NCBI GenBank assembly: GCA_021298725.1
Contig: JAJTDU010000005.1
Span: 1-64,000 of the forward strand
Length of the DNA stretch: 64,000 nucleotides
DNA from: Verrucomicrobiaceae bacterium
GTDB lineage: Bacteria > Verrucomicrobiota > Verrucomicrobiia > Verrucomicrobiales > Verrucomicrobiaceae
Reading direction: 5' to 3'
In this document: one piece after another, positions 45,801 to 52,325 of the stretch
How positions within the stretch are numbered: position 1 is the first letter of the stretch
Layout of the letters: the number at the start of each line of letters is the position of its first letter
Notes under the pieces: generated by a model
What the model was told of the DNA's origin: nothing
The model's database searches: none
What the model saw: only the letters and a program-made list of their open reading frames with translations
Program-made: the position numbers and the translations under genes

Positions 45801-46652
45801 CAGTGGATCTTCGGCACCGGCCTCGTCGCCACACCCGATGACTTCGGCCGCCTCGGCGACAAACCCTCGCACCCCGAACTGCTCGACTGGCTCGCCCGCG
45901 AGTTCATCCGCGAAGGCTGGTCCACGAAGCAACTCGTGCGCAAACTCGTGCTCAGTCAAACCTTCCGCCAAGGATCCGGGAACAGCTCAAGGAAGGGCGC
46001 TTTTCAAGCGCCCACGGCGGTTGCAAACCGCCGCTCCTTGGATGTCGATCCCTACAACCGCCGGCTCTCCTTCTACCCCACGCGTCGCCTCGAAGCCGAG
46101 TCCATCCGCGATTCCCTGCTCGCTGTCTCCGGCCAACTCGATCCCCAACTCTATGGCCGCCCCATCCTGCCGCTTCGAACTGCCGAGGACGGCGCCAAGC
46201 GCCTCTTCGCCGGCCCGCTCGACGGCCACGGTCGCCGCTCGATCTACCTGCAAATGTCCATCATGGACCCACCGAAGTTTTTGACAGGCTTCAACCTCCC
46301 CGACCTCAAACTGCCCACCGGCCGCCGTGATGTGACCAACGTGCCCTCGCAAGCGTTGATCATGCTCAATGATCCATTTGTGAATGCCATGGCCAAGGCG
46401 TGGGCGGAGAAGTTGGTGAAAATCGAAAGCAGCGAGGAAGAAGTCGTTCGCCTCATGTTCCGTCAGGCCTATGCACGCGATCCAAGCGATACCGAGCTGC
46501 AACGCTGGCTCAAGGAGGGGCGGTTTTTAACCGCCCAAGGAGGGGCGATTTCCAACCGCCCCGAGGCGCTTGAAAAGCGGCTATCCTTAGAAGGCCTGCA
46601 GGCTCTCGCTCACGCCATCTTCAACACCAAAGAGTTCATCTATTATCGTTAA
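42813..46652 (+). CDS. planctomycete-type cytochrome (PSCyt1/DUF1549/DUF1553) with in-frame palindromic repeats
   Basis: About 1279 residues; the start is uncertain (ATG 42813, ATG 42819 or GTG 42861) but a hydrophobic export signal ([17 protein letters not shown]) precedes the mature protein. Domains: cytochrome-c-like PSCyt1 with heme motif [18 protein letters not shown], PSCyt2/DUF1549 ([49 protein letters not shown], a second CxxCH), a middle beta domain, and PSD1/DUF1553 ([44 protein letters not shown]). Secreted heme protein, partner of the DUF1501 gene downstream. Five short palindromic repeats lie within it, all read through in frame. Confidence 0.9.
   Translation: [1279 protein letters not shown]
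43445..43478. repeat. in-frame GACAGGT palindrome in the DUF1549 domain
   Basis: GTCCGACAGGTCGGACAGGT then CCAACCTGTCTGAC: GACAGGT occurs twice directly and once inverted. Translated as [13 protein letters not shown] right after VLTGLPP, a place where homologues have a variable loop. A third repeat type, unrelated in sequence to the RAYT-linked one. Confidence 0.55.
44054..44118. repeat. RAYT-type palindromic repeat, copy A (in frame)
   Basis: Bipartite palindrome: AAGGAA, hairpin 1 GGCGCTTTCCAAGCGCC, spacer, hairpin 2 GGGCGGTTCAAAACCGCCC, then CTCCTT complementary to the opening AAGGA. Read as [22 protein letters not shown] within the cytochrome. Confidence 0.85.
44801..44849. repeat. RAYT-type palindromic repeat, copy B (in frame)
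   Basis: AAGGAAC, GGCGCTTTTCAAGCGCC, then a decayed second hairpin GGGCGATCACCAACCGCCC and TTCC. Read as [18 protein letters not shown], the same reading frame as copies A and C. Confidence 0.85.
45989..46039. repeat. RAYT-type palindromic repeat, copy C (in frame)
   Basis: AAGGAA, GGGCGCTTTTCAAGCGCCC, GGCGGTTGCAAACCGCC, GCTCCTT. Read as [18 protein letters not shown]. Nearly identical to copy F beside the transposase except TTCAAG in place of TTTAAG, which turns an in-frame TAA into CAA. Confidence 0.9.
46512..46588. repeat. RAYT-type palindromic repeat, copy D (composite, in frame)
   Basis: AAGGA, GGGGCGGTTTTTAACCGCCC, a second AAGGA, GGGGCGATTTCCAACCGCCCC, a GCGCTT..AAGCG remnant and TCCTT: apparently one repeat inserted in, or duplicated within, another. 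Read in a different frame from A-C ([25 protein letters not shown]), in which the TTTTTAAC string gives no stop. Confidence 0.75.
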
Positions 46653-46654
46653 CC

Positions 46655-46707
46655 AAGGAGGGATGCTTTTTAAGCGCCCACAGGCGGTTAAAAAACCGCC
46701 TCTCCTT
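46655..46707. repeat. RAYT-type palindromic repeat, copy E (5' flank of the transposase)
   Basis: AAGGAGG, ATGCTTTTTAAGCGCCC, GGCGGTTAAAAAACCGCC, TCTCCTT. Starts two bases after the cytochrome stop codon and ends just before the transposase start. Carries the TTTTTAA form. Confidence 0.9.
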
Positions 46708-46717
46708 GTTCATCGCC

Positions 46718-47350
46718 ATGTCACCGAAATTCTTCAACCCCTGGCGCGAGATTGATCGCACGCACAACCATCTGCCACATTGGCAGCAGGAAGGTGCATC
46801 GTATTTCGTGACATGGCGGTTGACGGACTCGCTGCCGAAAGCGCTGCTCGATCTGCATTACCACGAGTGCGAGCAGTGGATTCGTTTGCATCCAGTGCCG
46901 TGGGATGAAACGACGGAGAAGGAGTATCACCAGCTCTTCTCCACGCGCATGGATCAGTGGCTGGATCAAGGCCACGGCTCCTGCATTCTACGCACGCCCG
47001 CACACGCAGAGGTCGTGGCGGGCGCTTTGCATCACTTCGAAAGTGAACGCGTGGCTTTGATCAGCTTTGTGGTGATGCCCAACCATGTGCATGTGCTCTT
47101 AACGCTGAAACCCGAGTGGAAGCTGGAGGAAATGATTCACTCATGGAAACGCCACTCCGCCAACGAGATCAATCGCCAGTGTGGCGACACCGGTGCGCTA
47201 TGGATGAAGGACTACTTTGACCGCCTGATCCGTGACCGCGCGCACTTGAACAATTGCGTCCGCTACATCCGTAACAATCCAACCAAGGCCCGACTTCGTG
47301 CTGGGGAATATGCACTCTATGAATCTCCTTTCGCTCAAAGCATCCTCTGA
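46718..47350 (+). CDS. REP-associated tyrosine transposase (RAYT, Y1/HUH superfamily)
   Basis: 210 residues from ATG 46718 (the track used an upstream TTG inside repeat E). Opening FFNPWREIDRTHNHLPHWQQEGASYFVTWRL is typical of RAYTs. The HUH metal motif is seen in FVVMPNHVHVLLTL (HxH), and the catalytic tyrosine region in FDRLIRDRAHLNNCVRYIRNNPTKARLRAGEYALYES. RAYTs are single-copy, domesticated relatives of IS200/IS605 transposases that cut REP palindromes as single-stranded DNA. Here the cognate palindromes are immediately adjacent and also scattered in the upstream gene. Full length, so probably active or recently active. Confidence 0.92.
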   Translation: MSPKFFNPWREIDRTHNHLPHWQQEGASYFVTWRLTDSLPKALLDLHYHECEQWIRLHPVPWDETTEKEYHQLFSTRMDQWLDQGHGSCILRTPAHAEVVAGALHHFESERVALISFVVMPNHVHVLLTLKPEWKLEEMIHSWKRHSANEINRQCGDTGALWMKDYFDRLIRDRAHLNNCVRYIRNNPTKARLRAGEYALYESPFAQSIL

Positions 47351-48701
47351 CCAAGGAAGGGCGCTTTTTAAGCGCCCAGGGCGGTTGCAAACCGCCCCTC
47401 CCTGTTGCTCCCGCCGCCAAGTTTTGGCCTCCGCTTCCGCAGGATTCGGCATGCTCGCTCTCCGTGCGATGGCCGGGATGCCGCTGCACAATCGCGCACG
47501 AGCCAAGAACATCATCTTCTGCTTCATGGACGGCGGGCCGAGCCATGTGGACACCTTTGACCCGAAATCGATGCTCAAGAAGCACGAGGGCAAGGCCATC
47601 GGTGAGAGCGCGGTGACGAAGCGCTCGCAGTCAAACGCGGGACGCGTGTGGATGGGCAGCCCGTGGAAGTTCAAGCAACGCGGTCAAAGCGGCCTGTGGG
47701 TGAGCGATCTGCTCCCAAATATCGCACAGGTCGTGGACAAACTCTGCGTGGTGCGTTCGATGGTCGGCGAACTGCCTTTGCATGGTCAGCAGAACCTGTT
47801 GCTGCACACCGGACGCATCCTCGGCCAGGCACCGAGCTTTGGCGCATGGGTTTCGTATGGACTCGGCACGGAGAACGCGAACCTGCCCGGCTACGTCGTG
47901 CTCAACAACGACTGGGTGCCCAATGGCGGCCTTGAAAACTTCGGCAGCTCATTTTTACCCGCCAGTCATCAGGCCACGATGGTTCGCGCGAAAGGTGTGC
48001 CAGTCGATAACATCGCGCCGCAGGACGCCGCGACCATCCAGCGCCGCAAACTCGCCTTGCTGGCCGAACAAGACGCCGAATTTGCCGCCAGCACCTCCGA
48101 TGCGCGAGCTATCGAAGGTGCCATCGCGAACTACGAGACCGCCTTCCGCATGCAAAGCGCCGTGCCGGACATCGCCGACATCAGCCGCGAGCCCGAGCAC
48201 ATCCGCAAACTCTACGGTCTCGATTCCACCGACGAACACCAGCGCTTCTACGCCACGCAGGCGTTGCGAGCTCGCCGATTGGTCGAAGCCGGCGTGCGCT
48301 TCGTCGAGATCACCTGCCCCAGTTTTGACGGCAACAACTCCCCCTGGGACCAGCACGGCCTCCTGAAGCAAAACCACGAAAAAAACGCCCGCATCACCGA
48401 TCAAAGCGTCGCCGCGCTCATCACCGATCTCGATCAGCGCGGCCTGCTCGATGAAACCATCGTCCTCTGGGCTGGTGAGATGGGCCGCACGCCGCACACC
48501 CCGAAAATCAGCGCTACGGCGGGCCGCGACCACCACGTAAACGGCTACAGCCTCTTCATGGCCGGCGGCGGCTTCCAAGGCGGCATGACCTTTGGCGAAA
48601 CCGATGAATTCGGCAACGCCGTCGCCAGCAACCCCGTCAGCATCCACGACATCCACGCGACGCTGCTGCATCAAATGTCACCGATGTGCATGGGCGTGTG
48701 A
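47310..48701 (+). CDS. DUF1501 Tat-exported protein with repeat-derived N-terminus
   Basis: From CCSRRQVLASASAGFGMLALRAMAG on it is a normal DUF1501 protein with a twin-arginine signal, then FCFMDGGPSHVDTFDPKSML, SFGAWVSYGLGTENANLPGYVVL, GVRFVEITCPSFDGNNSPWDQHG and LWAGEMGRTPHTPKISATAGRDHH. No start codon exists between repeat F and the signal. The frame instead opens inside the RAYT 3' end (ATG 47310 or 47319), so the leader MHSMNLLSLKASSDQGRALF and what follows comes from transposase-end DNA and repeat F. It overlaps the RAYT stop by 41 nt. Whether the extended Tat signal still works is unknown. Confidence 0.88.
   Translation: MHSMNLLSLKASSDQGRALFKRPGRLQTAPPCCSRRQVLASASAGFGMLALRAMAGMPLHNRARAKNIIFCFMDGGPSHVDTFDPKSMLKKHEGKAIGESAVTKRSQSNAGRVWMGSPWKFKQRGQSGLWVSDLLPNIAQVVDKLCVVRSMVGELPLHGQQNLLLHTGRILGQAPSFGAWVSYGLGTENANLPGYVVLNNDWVPNGGLENFGSSFLPASHQATMVRAKGVPVDNIAPQDAATIQRRKLALLAEQDAEFAASTSDARAIEGAIANYETAFRMQSAVPDIADISREPEHIRKLYGLDSTDEHQRFYATQALRARRLVEAGVRFVEITCPSFDGNNSPWDQHGLLKQNHEKNARITDQSVAALITDLDQRGLLDETIVLWAGEMGRTPHTPKISATAGRDHHVNGYSLFMAGGGFQGGMTFGETDEFGNAVASNPVSIHDIHATLLHQMSPMCMGV
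47353..47403. repeat. RAYT-type palindromic repeat, copy F (3' flank, translated)
   Basis: AAGGAA, GGGCGCTTTTTAAGCGCCC, GGGCGGTTGCAAACCGCCC, CTCCCT. Begins two bases after the RAYT stop. It carries the TTTTTAA form but is read in a frame that avoids the stop (QGRALFKRPGRLQTAPP) as the leader of the DUF1501 protein. Confidence 0.9.
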
Positions 48702-48712
48702 TTGGCGAATTG

Positions 48713-49627
48713 CTAGGCTGACTCTGCGGCGGCAATCATCCGATCAAACTGGCGCTCTACCTCGCGAATCGTCTCCGCATCGAGTTTGAAGCCCACCGGG
48801 CCGCGCACGAGTGTGTTTTTGAAGATGCCCTGCCGCACAAGCAGATGCTTCTCCACGGCCAAGAAGCCGTCCAGGCTCGTCTGCATCGAAACCAACGCCG
48901 CCAGCGGCCCGTGAATGCGATCCGCCCTCTCCGCATCGCCTGCCTCCAGCGCTTTCCAAAGCGGCACAAGGCCCCGAATCAAATCCGCACCCGGCATCGT
49001 GCCCACCACGCCGCGCTTGAATGAATCCACCAGCGCAATGCCACCCGTGCCCTCAAACACCCGGGCGCGGCCCTTCGTTGCATCACGCAACTCGCTCAAC
49101 TTTGGCCCGATGGGAGAAGCTTCCGGCTTGTACTGCACACGCTCCGGTCCGAACTCGTCCAGCAGTCGCGCCTGCATTGCGATGGGCATCGGCTTGCCCA
49201 CATACCCGCTCGCATCCTGCACGATCACAGGAATGCGGATCGCCTCAATGATGCGCGTGTAATAGGCCAGCAACTCGCTTTCGCCGATGCCGATGGAGAC
49301 CGGCGGAATCGCCATCACTGCATCCGCGCCCACGCCTTCCGCGTGCTTCGCATAACGTTCCGCCACCTTCGATGACTCCGCGCCCACGCTGATCACCACC
49401 ACACCGCGCTCCTTGCCGAATCGGCACGCCGCAGCCGCCAGTTGCTCTCTCTCATCACTATCCAGCCGCAACGTCTCCGACACCATTGCCATCACGATCC
49501 CATTCGCCCCACAGTCGTATAGCCACGCGATCTCGCGTTCGAGCGTTTCGAGATCAATCGTCTCATCCTCCAGCCAGGGAGTCTGAAAAACCGGCAGGAC
49601 ACCGCGGAGTTCGTGTTTGTTCGTCAT
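48713..49627 (-). CDS. dihydrodipicolinate synthase/N-acetylneuraminate lyase family aldolase
   Basis: A 304-residue class I aldolase-type barrel of the DapA/NanA family. Visible marks are GVLPVFQTPWLEDETIDLETLEREIAWLYDCGANGIV, the Schiff-base lysine in VQYKPEASPIGPK, IPVIVQDASGY, and FEGTGGIALVDSFKRGVVGTMPG. It is probably not the lysine-pathway DapA because it lies beside a sugar-type dehydrogenase and the substrate loop differs; a sugar-acid lyase or dehydratase role is more likely. It precedes no other gene on its strand within 700 nt downstream. Confidence 0.85.
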   Translation of the reverse strand: MTNKHELRGVLPVFQTPWLEDETIDLETLEREIAWLYDCGANGIVMAMVSETLRLDSDEREQLAAAACRFGKERGVVVISVGAESSKVAERYAKHAEGVGADAVMAIPPVSIGIGESELLAYYTRIIEAIRIPVIVQDASGYVGKPMPIAMQARLLDEFGPERVQYKPEASPIGPKLSELRDATKGRARVFEGTGGIALVDSFKRGVVGTMPGADLIRGLVPLWKALEAGDAERADRIHGPLAALVSMQTSLDGFLAVEKHLLVRQGIFKNTLVRGPVGFKLDAETIREVERQFDRMIAAAESA

Positions 49628-49637
49628 AGTTTAAAAA

Positions 49638-50417
49638 TCACCAGAGCAGTTTCCCGCCATCCAGCACCAAAACACTGCCCGTCATGAAGCTGCTGGCCTC
49701 GCTGGCCAGGTATAGCGCCAGCGGGCCGATTTCCTCCGGGCGGCCCCAGCGGCCCATCGGAATGCTGGCGGCCACTTCGCCTTCAAACTCGGGCTTTTCC
49801 TCGATCCAGCGACGATTCGCATCGGTCAGGAAGGGACCGGGCGCGATGGCGTTCACCGTGATGCCATGCACCGCCCAATCGGCGGCCACGGCCTTCGTGA
49901 ACATGGTGAGTGCGCCTTTGGAGGCCTCGTAGCTGCGACCGCGCATCGCCTTGCCAGGCCAGAGGGCGTTGATGGAGGCGATGTTGATGATGCGGCCCCA
50001 CTTTCGCGGGATCATCGCCCCGCCGAGGCGTTTCGTGAGGATGAAGGCCTGCGTGAGGTTCAAGTCGATGATCCGCTGCCAGTCCTCCAGCGCCAGATCC
50101 TCCGTCGGCGTGTTGATGCGACGACCGCCGACATTGTTGATGAGAATGTCGATGGGCGCGTGCTCCTTCAGCACGACGTCACACAATCTCTCCGCCTCCG
50201 CAGGCTTCGAGAGATCGGCTTGGATGCAGGTCACAGCATAGCCGTCGTGAATGAGCTCCTCCGCAGCCTTGGCGAGGTTCTCTTCACTAGATCCGGTGAT
50301 GATGATCTGCGCTCCAGCCTGACCCAAGGCTCGCGCCATTTCCAAACCAAGCCCGCGTGATCCACCCGTGATCAACGCACGGCGTCCGGTGAGATTGAAG
50401 CGGTCCAAAACTGACAT
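49638..50417 (-). CDS. SDR-family dehydrogenase (gluconate 5-dehydrogenase-like)
   Basis: Start ATG 50417 (MSVLDRFNLTGRRALITGGSRGLGLEMA). About 259 residues of a classical short-chain dehydrogenase: Rossmann motif TGGSRGLG, NNVGG, the catalytic Ser in INIASINAL, YEASKGA (Tyr and Lys), and a C-terminal substrate region MGRWGRPEEIGPLALYLASEASSFMTGSVLVLDGG. Similar to enzymes that interconvert gluconate and 5-ketogluconate. The aldolase-family gene follows after 10 nt, so the two likely work in one sugar-acid pathway. Confidence 0.9.
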   Translation of the reverse strand: MSVLDRFNLTGRRALITGGSRGLGLEMARALGQAGAQIIITGSSEENLAKAAEELIHDGYAVTCIQADLSKPAEAERLCDVVLKEHAPIDILINNVGGRRINTPTEDLALEDWQRIIDLNLTQAFILTKRLGGAMIPRKWGRIINIASINALWPGKAMRGRSYEASKGALTMFTKAVAADWAVHGITVNAIAPGPFLTDANRRWIEEKPEFEGEVAASIPMGRWGRPEEIGPLALYLASEASSFMTGSVLVLDGGKLLW

Positions 50418-50560
50418 GAAAACAGATCGGTGCAGCGCAAAGAGTCTTTCAGGCGTTTGCGCCGTCATGTGCGCAGTCAAAAACGTGCGGCATTCATCCA
50501 GACGGCCTCTCGATGGTGAAAAGATTGACGCCCGGCCCTCGAAGCGGGTAAAAACACCGC

Positions 50561-51796
50561 ATGCATCGGCTTGTCTTCGCGCTCGGACTTCTGCTTTTCG
50601 CCCTTCAGGCCCCGGCGCAGGAGCGCCGACTGCCGGTGCTCTCGGCGAACCTCGACGCGCTGCTGAACTTCGCGCAATTGTGGCAGTGGAGCTCGGAGGA
50701 TTTTGAAAAAGCTTACGTCGTGAAGTTGGCCGACCCGGAACAGCAGGAGAAGCCGCCGCAGTTTGAGTGGGTGAACGCCACGAAGGAGCGCGCCCGCTTT
50801 TCCCGCAAAATGTACAGCAACGTGGACACGAAGCTGACGATGTTTGGCGGGTCGATCCGGCTGGAGGAGGCGATTGTGGAGTTTGTGAACGGCAAGGCGG
50901 CGCGGGCGACAGTGTCGTTTTATAATCGCGGTGACTCGGGGGACATCGAGGTGGCGGACTTTGACCGCATCCTCAAAACGATCGGTCAGAACCTCGGGCA
51001 GGTGACCAAAGTGGCCCCAAAACGACAGCTCATGTCCGCCAACGCGGCGCTGCCGGTGACGAGCTGGATGTGGAGTGCGCCCACGGGCATCGCGCTGCTG
51101 GAGCACAATGACTACCAGACCTCGAAGCCAGAGTTCCTGCGCCTGAAGCTGGCCGCGCCGAATCAGGCGGACTGGAGCATGGGCAAGATGGCCGTGGGCG
51201 TGCAGCGCATGGAGCTCATCAAGCGCGTCACCAAAACGCCGGAGGGAGACGTTTACATCGCCGGCGTGCCGATGGTGGACCAGGGGCAGAAGGGCTACTG
51301 CGTGGCGGCAAGCTGCCAGCGCCTGTTTGAGTACATGCGCATCCCCTGCGACCAGCACGAGATGGCGAAGCTGGTGAGCGTGGACGCTGAGAGTGGCGCG
51401 AACGTCTTCGACATGCAAAAGAGCCTCTCAAAGATCGACAGCGCCTTCAAGGTGACCTTCAAAGCGCTGGTGAACCCGGAGCAGTACTACACCGCCGGCC
51501 GCAAGCGCCGCGTGTCCGAGAAAGCCTTCATCGCCGATGTGAAAGCGCACATCGACCGGGGCGTGCCGCTGCTGTGGGGGCTTGCTCTTGGCCAGAAGCC
51601 GGAAGATCCGCCGCTGCCGATGGGCGGGCAGGTCAGCGGCGGCCACATGCGCCTGGTGATCGGCTACAATACGGCCAAGAACCAACTGCTCTTCACCGAC
51701 TCCTGGGGCGCAGGCCATGAGCTGAAGCGCATGGCGATGCTGGACGCCTACGATGTGACGATGGGCCTGTACTCGATGGCCCCGAGCGGCTTCTGA
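50561..51796 (+). CDS. secreted papain-fold (C39-like) peptidase-domain protein
   Basis: A 411-residue protein with signal peptide (MHRLVFALGLLLFALQAPAQ). The N-terminal 220 residues are a beta-rich domain seen in secreted verrucomicrobial proteins. From about residue 225 it is C39-like: VPMVDQGQKGYCVAASCQRLFEYM with the candidate nucleophile Cys, VSGGHMRLVIGYNTAKNQLLFTDSWG with the His and the Asp. It could cleave a peptide or, like many C39-like members, serve as a transglutaminase-like or binding module. No exporter gene is adjacent, so it is not a bacteriocin-processing unit. Confidence 0.75.
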   Translation: MHRLVFALGLLLFALQAPAQERRLPVLSANLDALLNFAQLWQWSSEDFEKAYVVKLADPEQQEKPPQFEWVNATKERARFSRKMYSNVDTKLTMFGGSIRLEEAIVEFVNGKAARATVSFYNRGDSGDIEVADFDRILKTIGQNLGQVTKVAPKRQLMSANAALPVTSWMWSAPTGIALLEHNDYQTSKPEFLRLKLAAPNQADWSMGKMAVGVQRMELIKRVTKTPEGDVYIAGVPMVDQGQKGYCVAASCQRLFEYMRIPCDQHEMAKLVSVDAESGANVFDMQKSLSKIDSAFKVTFKALVNPEQYYTAGRKRRVSEKAFIADVKAHIDRGVPLLWGLALGQKPEDPPLPMGGQVSGGHMRLVIGYNTAKNQLLFTDSWGAGHELKRMAMLDAYDVTMGLYSMAPSGF

Positions 51797-51805
51797 AGCC
51801 GCGCC

Positions 51806-52270
51806 TCACAGCCCGCCGAGCTTGCAGATGCGCTCCCAGTGCTGCGCCTCGACCTGGGTGATGGAAAGGCGGTTTCCACGGCGCAGGATGAGCATGTCGG
51901 CCAGCTTGGGATCGGCGCGCAGCATGTCGAGCGTGACGAAGGTCTTGAAGTCGGCCTCCCACTTCACATCCACCATCAGCCAGCGCGGTTCCTCGCGCTT
52001 GCTGCCGGCGTCGAAGTATTCGGAGGACGGATCAAACTGGGTGTGATCGGGATAGGCCTCCTTGACGATTTTCACCACGCCCGCGATGCCCGGCACGGCG
52101 CAACTGGAGTGGTAGAAGAGCCCCAGATCTCCCACGGCCATTTGATCCCGCATCATGTTCCGCACCTGATAATTCCGCACCCCGTTCCACGGCTCCGTCT
52201 TCTTCGGGCGGGCCTTCAGATGATCGAAGGAAAAGACATCGGGTTCGGATTTGAGGAGCCAGTGATTCAT
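51806..52270 (-). CDS. EVE-domain protein
   Basis: A 154-residue single EVE domain (PUA-like fold): NHWLLKSEPDVFSFDHLKA, WNGVRNYQVRNMMRDQMAVGDLGLFYHSSC, GIAGVVKIVKEAYPDHTQFDP and PRWLMVDVKWEADF. EVE proteins bind modified bases in DNA or RNA and belong to the YTH/PUA-like reader group. Alone here, convergent with the peptidase gene. Confidence 0.93.
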   Translation of the reverse strand: MNHWLLKSEPDVFSFDHLKARPKKTEPWNGVRNYQVRNMMRDQMAVGDLGLFYHSSCAVPGIAGVVKIVKEAYPDHTQFDPSSEYFDAGSKREEPRWLMVDVKWEADFKTFVTLDMLRADPKLADMLILRRGNRLSITQVEAQHWERICKLGGL

Positions 52271-52325
52271 GGGAATGGCCCACGGAATACACGGGACAGA
52301 ACGAAAGGGAAAGTGAACATGCTGA

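Larger units (their letters stand above)
46655..47403 (+). mobile_element. REP-type element: RAYT gene bracketed by two palindromic repeats
   Basis: Repeat E, the RAYT gene and repeat F form a compact 0.75-kb unit in direct orientation, placed exactly between a DUF1549/DUF1553 gene and its DUF1501 partner, which in this phylum normally follow each other directly. The DUF1501 gene has lost its own start codon at this boundary. This is the layout expected if the RAYT mobilised itself together with its repeats. Confidence 0.75.
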
